NCBI GenBank assembly: GCA_016219545.1
Contig: JACRMH010000040.1
Coordinates: 1-38,889 of the forward strand
DNA length: 38,889 nucleotides
DNA from: Chloroflexota bacterium
Lineage (GTDB): Bacteria; Chloroflexota; Anaerolineae; Anaerolineales; Villigracilaceae
Reading direction: 5' to 3'
Shown: piece by piece, positions 1 to 10,110 of the stretch
Numbering within the stretch: the stretch's first letter is position 1
Layout: the number at the start of each line of letters is the position of its first letter
The notes under the pieces: generated by a model
The model's database searches: none
Told to the model about the DNA's origin: nothing
What the model saw: the letters and a program-made list of their open reading frames with translations, nothing else
Translations under genes and position numbers: made by a program

Positions 1-205
1 AGTTGTTCCGCCAGGAGCATCGCTGGGTAGCCATGTCTGGCAGAGATAACCGCTGAAAGCATCTAAGTGGGAAACTCGCCCTAAGATTAGATCCCTGTGA
101 CCCGTAAGGGTGTAAGACCCCAGATAGACTATCTGGTTAATAGGCAGTATGTGTAAGCGCAGTAATGTGTTAAGCTAAGCTGTACTAATGGTCGAGGGCT
201 TCCTT
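1..205 (+). rRNA. 23S ribosomal RNA, 3' end (partial)
   Basis: The window opens inside the last part of a large-subunit rRNA. The stretch with GTGTAAGCGCAGTAATGTGTTA followed by TACTAATGGTCGAGGGCTT matches the conserved 3' terminus of bacterial 23S rRNA. The 5' end lies outside the window. The exact 3' end cannot be fixed because the pairing 5' strand is missing; it is estimated from the conserved GGTCGAGGGCTT. A 5S gene follows about 80 bp later, giving the usual 23S-5S order. Confidence 0.95.
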
Positions 206-284
206 CTCGTGATGCGGAGAATTTGGTACTTTTCTTATTACACAAATCATCAATTTGCTGTTCAGACCAACATTGTGAAATTGT

Positions 285-404
285 CCCTTGGTGATTTGAG
301 CGACGTGGGTACACCCGGTCCCATACCGAACCCGGTAGTTAAGCACGTCAGCGCCGATGGTACTTGGAGGGCGACCTCCTGGGAGAGTAGGTCATTGCCA
401 AGGG
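285..404 (+). rRNA. 5S ribosomal RNA
   Basis: About 120 nt with the 5S hallmarks: terminal CCCTTGG and CCAAGGG pair perfectly as helix I, and the interior carries the conserved CCCATACCGAACCCGG and GTTAAGC blocks and the late GGGAGAGTAGG. It completes an rRNA operon whose 16S and most of 23S lie upstream of the window. Confidence 0.96.
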
Positions 405-421
405 GCTTTTCTTTTAACATA

Positions 422-452
422 ACACGCGCGGGATTTTCTTATCCGCGCGTGT
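422..452 (+). terminator. Hairpin after the rRNA operon
   Basis: ACACGCGCGG and CCGCGCGTGT form a perfect 10-bp stem around an 11-nt T-rich loop, 18 bp past the 5S gene. No strong T-run follows, although a T-rich stretch lies just before the stem. It is probably the end or processing point of the rRNA operon. Confidence 0.6.
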
Positions 453-512
453 ATGTGTTGTGTAAGATGGATATTCAATGCTGGTTTTGTATTAATCGTA
501 AAGTCTTTGGTT

Positions 513-539
513 GCCACTGTGTGGCGGCTGAATTTTTTT
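513..539 (+). terminator. Short hairpin plus T-run in front of rpsU
   Basis: GCCAC-TGT-GTGGC is followed by GGCTGAA and seven T residues. It could be a second rRNA terminator or an attenuator in the rpsU leader. The stem is only 5 bp, so the call is weak. Confidence 0.35.
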
Positions 540-572
540 CTGACCATTTTATGTGGAAAGTAGGTGATTTCG

Positions 573-773
573 TTGGCTGCAGTAAATTTAAGAAACGGTG
601 AGTCTCAAGACTCTTTACTTAGGCGCTTTCGTAAAAAGATAGTAAAGAGCGGTATATTAAGCACCATTCGCAACAAACGCTGGTTTATTTCCAAGAGTGA
701 ACAGCGCCGGATGGATAAGAAGAAGGCAATTCGACGCAGTAATAAGAAGCGTTCCTTCAAGGAAAACGAATAG
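573..773 (+). CDS. rpsU: Small ribosomal subunit protein bS21
   Basis: About 66 residues, highly basic, with the bS21 pattern: an N-terminal V-N-L-R-N-G-E-S strand, then [19 protein letters not shown], where the RRF and the K-x-G-[IV]-L segment are family hallmarks, and a lysine/arginine-rich C-terminus. bS21 sits near the anti-Shine-Dalgarno region of the 30S subunit and helps initiation. Two starts are possible. GTG at 564 gives MISLAAV. TTG at 573 gives MAAVNL and has AGGTGA five bases upstream; it is preferred because family members begin close to the V-x-L strand. It lies 14 bp before infA, so the two are probably cotranscribed. Confidence 0.88.
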   Translation: MAAVNLRNGESQDSLLRRFRKKIVKSGILSTIRNKRWFISKSEQRRMDKKKAIRRSNKKRSFKENE

Positions 774-787
774 ATTGTGAGGCGTGT

Positions 788-1036
788 ATGACGAAAGAAG
801 AAGGCAAAATCAAAGTGGACGGACTTGTGATCGAAGCCCTGCCCGGAACCCAGTTCCGTGTGCGGCTGGATAATGGTCATGAAGTGCTGGCTTACCTGGC
901 AGGGAAGATGCGCAAGCATTACATCCGCATTCTGTTGGGTGACCATGTCTCCATGGAAATGTCTCCCTATGACATGACCCGCGCCCGCATTACTTTCCGT
1001 CAGCGCAAGAACGCGCCTGTTTCGATCAGCAGTTAA
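788..1036 (+). CDS. infA: Translation initiation factor IF-1
   Basis: 82 residues of a single OB-fold S1-like domain spanning almost the whole protein. Recognisable IF-1 blocks are the early [14 protein letters not shown] strand, [18 protein letters not shown], then G-D-H-V and the late [13 protein letters not shown]-1 binds the 30S A site and works with IF-2 and IF-3. Length is normal for the family (about 72-85). It follows rpsU by 14 bp and is closed by a strong terminator, so rpsU-infA forms a two-gene translation unit rather than the more usual infA position in the S10/alpha operons. Confidence 0.95.
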   Translation: MTKEEGKIKVDGLVIEALPGTQFRVRLDNGHEVLAYLAGKMRKHYIRILLGDHVSMEMSPYDMTRARITFRQRKNAPVSISS

Positions 1037-1057
1037 TATTTTGATTTGAATGTTGAG

Positions 1058-1088
1058 AAGCCCTCTGTGAAAACGGAGGGCTTTTTTG
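1058..1088 (+). terminator. Rho-independent terminator of rpsU-infA
   Basis: AGCCCTCTG and CGGAGGGCT pair around TGAAAA and are followed by six T residues. This is a classical intrinsic terminator 22 bp after the infA stop. Confidence 0.92.
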
Positions 1089-1219
1089 TTGTGTGGAGAT
1101 GCGTCAACTGTGGAAATGCTTGGGGTGTTGACCCAGGTTGCGGCGGAGTCTGATGCGATCTCGTTTGAATGGGCAAATCATGGGGGCTGGATTGTTCATA
1201 TTGGTTGGAAAAATTTCGC

Positions 1220-1248
1220 TTGACATTCCTCCAGCCTTGACTTAGCAT
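1220..1248 (+). promoter_or_regulatory. Sigma-70-type promoter of the GT4 gene, leaderless
   Basis: TTGACA at 1220-1225, a 17-bp spacer, then TAGCAT at 1243-1248. A +1 seven bases after the -10 box falls exactly on the A of the ATG at 1255. No Shine-Dalgarno sequence precedes that ATG, so a leaderless mRNA is predicted. Confidence 0.72.
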
Positions 1249-1254
1249 ATCAAT

Positions 1255-2451
1255 ATGAAAATCGCAATGATGGTGGACTCGTATAAACCCTATGTCAGCG
1301 GTATTACAAATTATGTTGACATCAATAAACGCTATTTTGAATTGGCGGGACATGAGGTGTTCGTTTTCACATTCGGTGACCTGGATTACGAGGATAACGA
1401 GAAAAACGTGATCCGCAGCCCCGGTGTGCCTTTGTCTGACTCTGGTTTCTATCTTTCCACGAGATACACACGCGCCGCAAAAAAACTTTTGCAGACGATG
1501 GATGTGGTCCATGTTCAGCATCCATTCCTGAGCGGACGGCTTGCCTTAAGGTATTGCCGCGAGATTCCCATCGTGTACACCAACCATACCCGCTATGATT
1601 TGTATGCCCAAGCTTACCTGCCCATGATGCCCGAAGAAATGAGTTATGGGCTATTGCAATCCTACATGCCGTCTTTCTGCAAGGCGGTGGACCTTGTCAT
1701 TGCGCCTTCCGCGGGTATGGAAAAAGTTCTACGCCAGCTTAATGTGGAGGGAAACATCGAGGTTGTTCCCAACGGCGTGGACCTGAAAAACTTTCATAAT
1801 GCAGTCCCTCTTTCACGAACCGATTTTGGATATAAGGAAGATGACATTCTGCTTGTGTATTCGGGCCGCATTGCGGTGGAAAAAAATCTGCCTTTCCTCT
1901 TAAGCTCATTTGCCGGAATTGCGCAGGCGCTTCCAAATGTGTATCTTCTGCTTCTCGGAAGCGGCACCCAGTTATTTGAAGAAGAGATCCGTTCCCTCGT
2001 GGATGAAATGGGACTAACCCAGCGAGTCCGCTTTACGGGCAGGATCGCATACAACGAGCTTCCCGCCTATCTTGCCATGTGTGATATTTTTGTGACCGCG
2101 TCTGTCACCGAGGTCCATCCGCTTTCAGTCATTGAAGCCATGGGCGCCGGACTTCCTGTGATGGGGATCCATTCGGTTGGGGTGGGGGATACGGTGCAGG
2201 ATGAAGTGACCGGATTCCTTTCGACGAATGATATAGCTGCTTATACCGCCAAGCTCACCCGCCTCTGCCTTGACCTGAACCTGCGTGCGCAAATGGGCGA
2301 CTCAGCGCGAGAGGTCTCTTCCATTTATGCCATCGAGCGTGCCACAGATATTTTGCTTGAGCATTACCAAAAACTTGTGATCGAAGCCAAGCCGCGCAAA
2401 GGCAATTGGTCGGTCCGCCTGCGTAAACTTATGGAGAGCTTCGCAGAATAG
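1255..2451 (+). CDS. GT4-family glycosyltransferase
   Basis: 398 residues with the GT-B fold of family GT4. The N-terminal half has MKIAMMVDSYKPYVSGI, typical of the acceptor side, and VVHVQHPF. The C-terminal half carries the nucleotide-sugar site: VPNGVD, YSGRIAVEKNLP, LLGSG, and the EX7E signature in TEVHPLSVIEAMGAG. The closest recognisable flavour is the diacylglycerol or phosphatidylinositol glycosyltransferases that build membrane glycolipids, so a cytoplasmic, membrane-associated lipid glycosylation role is likely; donor and acceptor cannot be read from sequence. It is monocistronic, with its own promoter and no leader. The C-terminal 20 residues are basic, consistent with peripheral membrane contact. 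Confidence 0.88.
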   Translation: MKIAMMVDSYKPYVSGITNYVDINKRYFELAGHEVFVFTFGDLDYEDNEKNVIRSPGVPLSDSGFYLSTRYTRAAKKLLQTMDVVHVQHPFLSGRLALRYCREIPIVYTNHTRYDLYAQAYLPMMPEEMSYGLLQSYMPSFCKAVDLVIAPSAGMEKVLRQLNVEGNIEVVPNGVDLKNFHNAVPLSRTDFGYKEDDILLVYSGRIAVEKNLPFLLSSFAGIAQALPNVYLLLLGSGTQLFEEEIRSLVDEMGLTQRVRFTGRIAYNELPAYLAMCDIFVTASVTEVHPLSVIEAMGAGLPVMGIHSVGVGDTVQDEVTGFLSTNDIAAYTAKLTRLCLDLNLRAQMGDSAREVSSIYAIERATDILLEHYQKLVIEAKPRKGNWSVRLRKLMESFAE

Positions 2452-2473
2452 CCCTCTTGCACAAGTCTCTTAT

Positions 2474-2520
2474 GCCACAGAGAAAAAAAGAGGTTTAAGA
2501 GTCTTTTCTCAAAGCTCTCT
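2474..2520. repeat. Degenerate palindromic repeat of CCACAGAGA type
   Basis: GCCACAGAGAAAAAAAGA faces TCTTTTCTC...CTCTCTGGGC across AGGTTTAAGAG. The two arms match imperfectly. It looks like a decayed copy of a small inverted repeat between the glycosyltransferase and the yraN-like gene. Confidence 0.4.
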
Positions 2521-2542
2521 GGGCACTCCCCTGGCACCGCCC

Positions 2543-2600
2543 GCCACACTTGCACCGCGCTGCCGCGAAGCCTGCAGTGCTGGTGGGGCAGGTGTGTGGC
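2543..2600. other. Extended imperfect hairpin between genes
   Basis: GCCACAC at 2543 pairs with GTGTGGC at 2594-2600. Inside, GCACC faces GGTG, and GCGCTGC faces GCAGTGC with one G-U pair around a 10-nt loop. The whole 58-nt stretch can fold as one long, bulged stem. It does not match tRNA, SRP RNA or another RNA I recognise. No ORF covers it. Confidence 0.4.
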
Positions 2601-2618
2601 TACTTATGAAGAGGTCAA

Positions 2619-2972
2619 ATGACGAAATACAAAAAGGAGATCGGTGCATGGGGTGAAAACATCGCCGCGGATTATCTCTCAGAGCGCGGATATGAGATCG
2701 TGGCGCGCAACATCCGCACTCCTTACGGTGAAATAGACATTATCGCCCAACAGGGCGATGTCACCATTTTTGTTGAAGTTAAAACGCTGACCTCCAGCCG
2801 GGAATTTTTCCCCGAGAAGAACATTACCGCAACGAAACAACAGCACATGTTGAATGCGGCACAGTCCTATACAGCCGAACACGAGATAGACCATTTCCAA
2901 ATTGACGCAATTTCCGTGGAAGGCAGACCCGGCATCAAGCCGGTCATTACACATTTTGAGAATGTCATTTAG
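2619..2972 (+). CDS. YraN/UPF0102 family nuclease-like protein
   Basis: 117 residues covering the full UPF0102 domain. Seen: G-x-W-G-E near the N-terminus (KKEIGAWGENIAADYL), then the metal-binding core GEIDIIA followed by VTIFVEVKT, which is the D-(x)n-E-x-K arrangement of restriction-endonuclease-like folds. Family length is about 115-130, so the gene is intact. The molecular role of this family is not settled; it is often found near translation and recombination genes. The ATG at 2619 is preceded by GAAGAGG. It is separated from the upstream gene by a repeat-bearing 167-bp spacer and is followed 12 bp later by the promoter of the lysozyme gene. Confidence 0.85.
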   Translation: MTKYKKEIGAWGENIAADYLSERGYEIVARNIRTPYGEIDIIAQQGDVTIFVEVKTLTSSREFFPEKNITATKQQHMLNAAQSYTAEHEIDHFQIDAISVEGRPGIKPVITHFENVI

Positions 2973-2984
2973 TTTCACAAAATT

Positions 2985-3014
2985 TCGACCATCCTTTGTT
3001 TCTAAAGGTATAAT
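2985..3014 (+). promoter_or_regulatory. Promoter of the lysozyme gene
   Basis: A perfect TATAAT at 3009-3014 with TCGACC as a weak -35 at 2985-2990 (18-bp spacer). The predicted +1 near 3021 leaves a 25-nt leader carrying AAGGAG, in contrast to the leaderless genes nearby. Confidence 0.6.
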
Positions 3015-3045
3015 TTCTCAAGCAGCTAACAAGAAGGAGATGAAC

Positions 3046-3795
3046 ATGGCAAACATTATTGGACCGGATGTCAGTTTTTATCAGGATGACCCCCAAACCC
3101 CGAACGGCATTGACTTCGTCAAGATGCGCGCCACGACGGAATATGTCATTATCCGTGCAGGGCAAAACCTGTGGGTGGACTCGGACTTTTTAGCGAACTG
3201 GAAGGAAGCCAAGTTTGCAGGTTTGGCGCGCGGTTCCTATTGGTTCTATGACAGCCGCGCTGACCCAAAGAGGCAGGCGGACTTATGGGTTAAGCAACTC
3301 GGCGGGGATCTGGGCGAATTGCCCTTATTTGCCGATCTTGAAGAACGCTATAACGGTACCTATAAGGGCTGGAAGAATTGGTATGTTTTTCTTGAAAGAC
3401 TTAAAGCTCTGCTCCCCAAAAAGGAAATTGCCATTTATACGGCCTACTATTATTGGAAGGAATTTGCGCCAAACCCAACCACGCAGGCGGCGAACCTTGA
3501 ATATTTCCATCAATACCCCCTGTGGATAGCCAATTACGGGACCAGTGCGCCTTCCATTCCAAAACCGTGGACGGCGACGGAATGGTTGTTCTGGCAGTAT
3601 ACAGATAATGGGATCGGCGAACCCTACGGTGTGGAAAGCAAAAATATTGACTTGAATTATTTTAATGGTGACTCGGAAAAGTTCCACATAAGGTTTAATC
3701 TTCCGATCACAATGCCCCCGCCTCCGCCTCCTCCCCCGCCGCCTCCCCCACCCCCGCCAGCGGACCAGCTTCGAGTCCTCTGCCTACCTGGTTAA
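3046..3795 (+). CDS. GH25 lysozyme-like muramidase with poly-proline tail
   Basis: 249 residues from the ATG at 3046, chosen because AAGGAG lies seven bases upstream; an in-frame ATG at 3040 is less well spaced. The GH25 barrel spans roughly residues 4-215, with the N-terminal catalytic-site strand GPDVSFYQ, a mid-domain SYWFYDSRADPKRQ and the D-x-E pair in FADLEERY. GH25 enzymes cleave peptidoglycan between MurNAc and GlcNAc. No signal peptide is visible. Residues about 223-237 are an uninterrupted run of 15 prolines, after which the frame gives a short nonsense-like tail and a TAA. The next frame continues sensibly into an SH3b domain, so this is probably the 5' part of a larger gene broken or frameshifted at the C-rich tract. 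Confidence 0.82.
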   Translation: MANIIGPDVSFYQDDPQTPNGIDFVKMRATTEYVIIRAGQNLWVDSDFLANWKEAKFAGLARGSYWFYDSRADPKRQADLWVKQLGGDLGELPLFADLEERYNGTYKGWKNWYVFLERLKALLPKKEIAIYTAYYYWKEFAPNPTTQAANLEYFHQYPLWIANYGTSAPSIPKPWTATEWLFWQYTDNGIGEPYGVESKNIDLNYFNGDSEKFHIRFNLPITMPPPPPPPPPPPPPPPADQLRVLCLPG

Positions 3796-3796
3796 A

Positions 3797-4843
3797 GTGG
3801 ACGGGTCAACGCCGCCTGTCCCTGATGTGCCTCCTGTATCTTCCGTCCCCAATTACGATAATAAAAAATGGTATCGCGTAACCGCTTCAGCGCTTAATGT
3901 TCGTGCGACTCCCGGCGGCGCGATCATCGGCACTCTCTTAAAAGATGACACCTTGCCTGCGATGGATGACACCACCAACCCAAGTTGGATACAGATCGAG
4001 CGCATGGATGGATTAAAGGGTTGGTGCAGTCGAACGTATTTGGTGGCGCTCGGCACTCCGCGGCCTGCTTCGATACGACAAAGCTTATTCACGGGTGTCA
4101 CCTATCTGCGCAATGACTTGAAGACTCCGCGCTTGAATGCCTTGCACATCCTGGTCATTGACGTGCTGTCTCTCAACCTTGAATTCCTCGTGACACCTTC
4201 CACGGGAGGCACTCCGGGTGTGATCTGTTCGCGGACCACATCCAAATTCCTGGATGAATTTAAATTACATTTTGCGATCAATGCAGATGGATTCAGTTCC
4301 CTGGACCCGGCAACTTTCCCCCCGGCATCGGTCTGCCCGAATGGCGGTAACCCGGTCAGGGTCAATGGATTTGCCGCTTCTCGGGGAGTGGTCTACTCTC
4401 CAGAAAAGACCATCCAGCCGGAAATATATCTTAGCTCCACGAACCGGGTGACGGTGGAGACACCGCCTGCGACCGTCTTCAATGCTTTTGCAGGGGAACG
4501 TATGGTGGTGGAAAATGGTGTGATGGTGAAGAACCTCGCTTCCCTCGCCCCAAGTCCGCGCACTGCACTGGGACTCAACCAAAGCGGACGCTGGCTGAGC
4601 CTGTTCGTGATAGACGGTTATCAGCCCGGCTACAGCGAAGGCGTGACCTTCCCCGAACTTGCCAGCCTGTTGATCTCCTACGGCATCTATACTGGCATTA
4701 ACTTGGACGGCGGTAGCTCATCCACTATGGTTATCAGAGGCGTGGACGGTGCGGCCCGCCTCGTCAATTCGCCCATTGACATGGCCATCCCCGGCAGACA
4801 GCGCGCCGTTGGAAATCACCTTGGGGCGTTTATCAAGAAGTAA
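3797..4843 (+). CDS. SH3b plus NAGPA-like phosphodiester glycosidase
   Basis: 348 residues from a GTG that lies one base after the TAA of the lysozyme ORF. Residues about 24-85 form a bacterial SH3 domain (YRVTASALNVRATPGG, then IQIERMDGLKGWCSRTYL). Residues about 115-345 match the phosphodiester glycosidase/NAGPA family, with FAINADGF, SPRTALGL, LFVIDGYQPGYSEG and GINLDGGSSSTMV. The reading frame is open upstream from 3692, right through the proline tract, and reads SFESSAYLVKVDG just before the GTG. It is therefore likely to be the C-terminal half of one lysozyme-SH3b-glycosidase protein joined by +1 slippage; translational restart at TAAAGTG is the alternative. A strong terminator follows. 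Confidence 0.8.
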   Translation: MDGSTPPVPDVPPVSSVPNYDNKKWYRVTASALNVRATPGGAIIGTLLKDDTLPAMDDTTNPSWIQIERMDGLKGWCSRTYLVALGTPRPASIRQSLFTGVTYLRNDLKTPRLNALHILVIDVLSLNLEFLVTPSTGGTPGVICSRTTSKFLDEFKLHFAINADGFSSLDPATFPPASVCPNGGNPVRVNGFAASRGVVYSPEKTIQPEIYLSSTNRVTVETPPATVFNAFAGERMVVENGVMVKNLASLAPSPRTALGLNQSGRWLSLFVIDGYQPGYSEGVTFPELASLLISYGIYTGINLDGGSSSTMVIRGVDGAARLVNSPIDMAIPGRQRAVGNHLGAFIKK

Positions 4844-4849
4844 ATTCGT

Positions 4850-4886
4850 AGACCTCGGAGATTTCCAAAATCTCCGAGGTCTTTTC
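4850..4886 (+). terminator. Rho-independent terminator
   Basis: AGACCTCGGAGATTT and AAATCTCCGAGGTCT make a perfect stem of up to 15 bp with a tiny CCA loop, followed by TTTT. It closes the lysozyme/glycosidase unit. Confidence 0.92.
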
Positions 4887-5014
4887 AACTTGTGTCCCCA
4901 CGGGGATACGAACCCCGAATGGTTTATCATTGGGCGGGCAAAAAGGGAGAAAATGCTCATCGAGACAGAGTCAACTTTCAGTTGGCAAGAAGCGAAGCTA
5001 TTTATCCCCTACTG

Positions 5015-5020
5015 TATAAT
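5015..5020 (+). promoter_or_regulatory. -10 box of the RlmI-like gene
   Basis: A perfect TATAAT ends ten bases before the ATG at 5031. The +1 expected near 5027 leaves only about four untranslated bases and no ribosome-binding site. No convincing -35 is present. Confidence 0.55.
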
Positions 5021-5030
5021 CCATCCAACA

Positions 5031-6263
5031 ATGGACTACAACACATCCCGGTCTCAACTTCCCGCCCCGTCAACCAAACGAATTGCGTTGCGTATCAGCG
5101 CGCCTGCAGAGCGTGCCTTGCGGCAGGGACATCCCTGGGTCTTCGATCAATCCATCACCGAGCAAAGTCACACCGGCGCGCCCGGCGACCTGGCAGTCAT
5201 CTTCGATGACAAGCGCCGCTTCCTCGCCATCGGTTTGTATGACCCCACCTCCTCCATTCGCGTGCGTATTTTGCAAGCGCGCGACCCCGCCACCATTAAT
5301 GCAGACTGGTTCCGCGCCAAACTTGTCAGCGCCGCTCTTGTGCGCGAATCATTGGAAGGAATGAACACCACAGGCTATCGGCTCGTCCATGGCGAGAACG
5401 ACGGCTTGCCCGGCTTGGTCATTGACCGTTATGCCGACGCGCTCGTCCTGAAACTTTACACCCCGGCTTGGATCCCTCATCTAAAAGATTTTTGCGAAGC
5501 GCTGGCACAGGTCAGCCCGGCGACTCATTTGATTCTGCGACTTAACCGCTCGCTTCAAAAGCAGACTGAATTTTTGCACGGACTCAGCGATGGGATGACG
5601 CTCTCGCTTCTCGCTCCCGAAGGCCTGATCCTGTTCAAAGAAAATGGACTCATCTTTGAGTCTGATCCCATTCACGGCCAGAAGACAGGCTTCTTCCTCG
5701 ACCAACGCGACAACCGCGCACGGGTTGAAAAGTTGTCAAAGGATAGATCGGTGCTAAATGTATTCTCCTACACCGGCGGATTTTCCGTCTATGTCGCGCG
5801 CGGCGGCGCGAAAGAAGTTGTCAGCGTGGATAGCAGTGCGCCGGCCATCGAAGCCGCAGTTCGCAACATGGATTACAACAAGTTGGTGTCAGCATCTCAT
5901 GAGACCATCGCTGAAGATGCCTTTGAAGTTCTGGAAAAAATGCAATCACAAAAACGTCTCTTTGACCTGGTCATCATTGACCCGCCCATGTTCGCCCAAA
6001 GTGAAAAGCAAAGCGCCGGAGCATTATCCGCCTATCGCAAGTTGACTCATCTCGGCTTGGGTGTCTTGCGGCGCGGCGGCACACTCGTGCAAGCCTCCTG
6101 CTCCAGCCGCGTAGATGCTGACTCGTTTTTTGAATCCATTCACCAGTCTGCAAAAGAAGCGAATCGCGGACTAACCGAGATCGAACGCACCGGTCATGGG
6201 ATCGATCATCCAGTCACTTTTAAAGAAGGCGCCTATCTCAAGTGCTTGTTTGCCACGGCGTAA
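5031..6263 (+). CDS. RlmI-like class I rRNA methyltransferase (COG1092)
   Basis: 410 residues from the ATG at 5031; upstream codons stay open but have no coding character and contain the terminator. The N-terminal PUA-like domain (about 16-95) has GHPWVFDQSI. A central linker follows with YRLVHGENDGLPGLVIDRY, a hallmark of this family. The Rossmann methyltransferase domain (about 205-400) shows KTGFFLDQRDNR, the SAM-binding VFSYTGGFSVYVARGGA and the catalytic-site DLVIIDPPMFA. Family members methylate C5 of a cytosine in 23S rRNA. The gene is preceded by a TATAAT and followed by a palindromic repeat and then tgt. Confidence 0.88.
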   Translation: MDYNTSRSQLPAPSTKRIALRISAPAERALRQGHPWVFDQSITEQSHTGAPGDLAVIFDDKRRFLAIGLYDPTSSIRVRILQARDPATINADWFRAKLVSAALVRESLEGMNTTGYRLVHGENDGLPGLVIDRYADALVLKLYTPAWIPHLKDFCEALAQVSPATHLILRLNRSLQKQTEFLHGLSDGMTLSLLAPEGLILFKENGLIFESDPIHGQKTGFFLDQRDNRARVEKLSKDRSVLNVFSYTGGFSVYVARGGAKEVVSVDSSAPAIEAAVRNMDYNKLVSASHETIAEDAFEVLEKMQSQKRLFDLVIIDPPMFAQSEKQSAGALSAYRKLTHLGLGVLRRGGTLVQASCSSRVDADSFFESIHQSAKEANRGLTEIERTGHGIDHPVTFKEGAYLKCLFATA

Positions 6264-8698
<2,435 letters not shown>

Positions 8699-8839
8699 TA
8701 GACTGAACAGGAATTTTACTTTTCGAACGATCAATCGAAAAAGATGTATCCACCCATCCGTTATTGTAACGGGCTCACATCACAAGTCTGCTATGCAGGG
8801 AGATGACTTTAAAAGTGCCTGATAAAAAAAGGAGAAAGC

Positions 8840-9274
8840 ATGACCAAGCCTAAGCCGATCATTATCCTGTCCCCGGACAAGAAACGCAGGGCGGTTTTGA
8901 ACTATTTGGGCACGACGCACTCCGGTCACGATTATCATTCATTGACCATCGAGGGGATTCCACTTTCGTTGGAGAACCGCATTTTCGGGAGCGTCTGTTT
9001 GTGGTCTCATGATTCGCGTTTTCTTTCACTTCAAGAATGGAAGGATTACGATAAAATCACCGGCGCAAAATCCTATCTGCTCCTGATCTTCGACCTGCTG
9101 ACGAGAAGGGAATGCGTCGTTGCGGAGGTGGAGGGCGCAAAGAGTGAGATCATCCCTGAAGGATTTATAGGCGAAAGCCTGATGTATACGGTCGTTCACG
9201 ATGGAGAGTTTGGGACGACCCGGAATTTTGAAAGCAAGTTCCAATACCTGAGCAGTTGGCAAACTTTGAAATAA
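8840..9274 (+). CDS. Hypothetical protein with a propeller-blade-like segment
   Basis: 144 residues, soluble, with no signal peptide. I do not recognise a named family. IIILSPDKKRRAVL near the start and VCLWSHDSRFLSLQEW in the middle resemble the W-S-x-D-S-R-F/Y-L blade strands of TolB/WD40-like propellers, but there is room for only one or two blades. AAGGAGAAAGC gives a good ribosome-binding site. The 140-bp region before it holds a small hairpin, CCGTTA-TTG-TAACGG at 8758-8772. The next gene, uppP, starts 11 bp later, so the two are probably cotranscribed. Confidence 0.7.
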   Translation: MTKPKPIIILSPDKKRRAVLNYLGTTHSGHDYHSLTIEGIPLSLENRIFGSVCLWSHDSRFLSLQEWKDYDKITGAKSYLLLIFDLLTRRECVVAEVEGAKSEIIPEGFIGESLMYTVVHDGEFGTTRNFESKFQYLSSWQTLK

Positions 9275-9285
9275 GATAGGAACCC

Positions 9286-10110
9286 ATGACACTTTTTCAC
9301 GCTTTTATTCTCGGCATCGTACAGGGGTTGACTGAGTTCATCCCGGTTTCTTCCACGGCCCATTTATTGATCTCTCAATATTTGTTCGGCATTCCCGCCA
9401 GTGACGCGATGTTCGCCTTCCTTGTGCTGGTTCAACTGGGCACTATCGTTTCTTTGATCGTGTATTTCTGGCGTGACTTGCTCGCCATCGTTATAGACAC
9501 GCTAAAGAATTTAGGCGGAGTGGGAAGCTTTAATAACCTGCCTCAAAATGCAAAACTTGGCTGGTACATTGTGATCGCCACGGTCCCTGCGCTGCTGGCA
9601 GGATTTTTGCTTAAAGATGCAGTTGAAGCCTTGTTCAAGATGCCCTTGATCGAAGCCGCGATTCGTCTTTTCGCGGCCGCGACCCTGCTTGGGCTGGCAG
9701 AATATATCGGCAGGCGTACACGCAAACTTGATTCGATGACATGGCTGGATGCCCTCGTTGTGGGATTAATGCAGGTGATCGCGGTGTTCCCCGGAGCATC
9801 CCGCTCAGGGACAACCATCAGCGGCGGCATGTTCCGCGGCTTTGACCGTCCCTCAGCCGCGCGCTTCGCGTTCTTGATGTCTGTGCCGGTCATGTTGGCG
9901 GCGGGTGGATATGAGTCATTGGGTTTGTTGAAGCTGCCAAACCTTGGGGAGTTCCTGCCTTTGCTCGCAGTTGGCTTTATTACAGCCGCGGTGGTGGGAT
10001 GGTTTGCCATAAAATGGCTGCTCGATTATCTCAACAAACATTCGCTCTATGTCTTTGCGGGCTATTGCGCCGTTGTTGGTTTCATCCTGTTGATCATCCA
10101 AGCCTTCTAA
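9286..10110 (+). CDS. uppP: Undecaprenyl-diphosphatase
   Basis: 274 residues, about eight membrane segments, the usual size for the BacA/UppP family. It dephosphorylates undecaprenyl diphosphate to recycle the cell-wall lipid carrier and gives bacitracin tolerance. Seen: the first motif GLTEFIPVSSTAHL with its catalytic glutamate, and the second motif PGASRSGTTISGGM. The terminal TAA overlaps the ATG of the next gene (TAATG), so the lipoprotein gene is translationally coupled. Starts 11 bp after the hypothetical gene. Confidence 0.96.
   Translation: MTLFHAFILGIVQGLTEFIPVSSTAHLLISQYLFGIPASDAMFAFLVLVQLGTIVSLIVYFWRDLLAIVIDTLKNLGGVGSFNNLPQNAKLGWYIVIATVPALLAGFLLKDAVEALFKMPLIEAAIRLFAAATLLGLAEYIGRRTRKLDSMTWLDALVVGLMQVIAVFPGASRSGTTISGGMFRGFDRPSAARFAFLMSVPVMLAAGGYESLGLLKLPNLGEFLPLLAVGFITAAVVGWFAIKWLLDYLNKHSLYVFAGYCAVVGFILLIIQAF

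Noticed and set aside
188..601. Open frame of 137 codons across the 23S-5S region
   Set aside because: It lies over rRNA sequence and the 5S gene; no protein family resemblance.
2902..3045. N-terminal extension of the lysozyme ORF
   Set aside because: The extra 48 codons overlap the yraN-like gene and the promoter; AAGGAG marks the ATG at 3046.
4749..5030. N-terminal extension of the RlmI-like ORF
   Set aside because: It runs through the glycosidase gene end and an intrinsic terminator; family alignment starts after 5031.
8721..8740. TTTCGA...TCGAAA inverted repeat as an operator
   Set aside because: Only 6-bp arms with an 8-nt gap and no promoter nearby; too weak to call.
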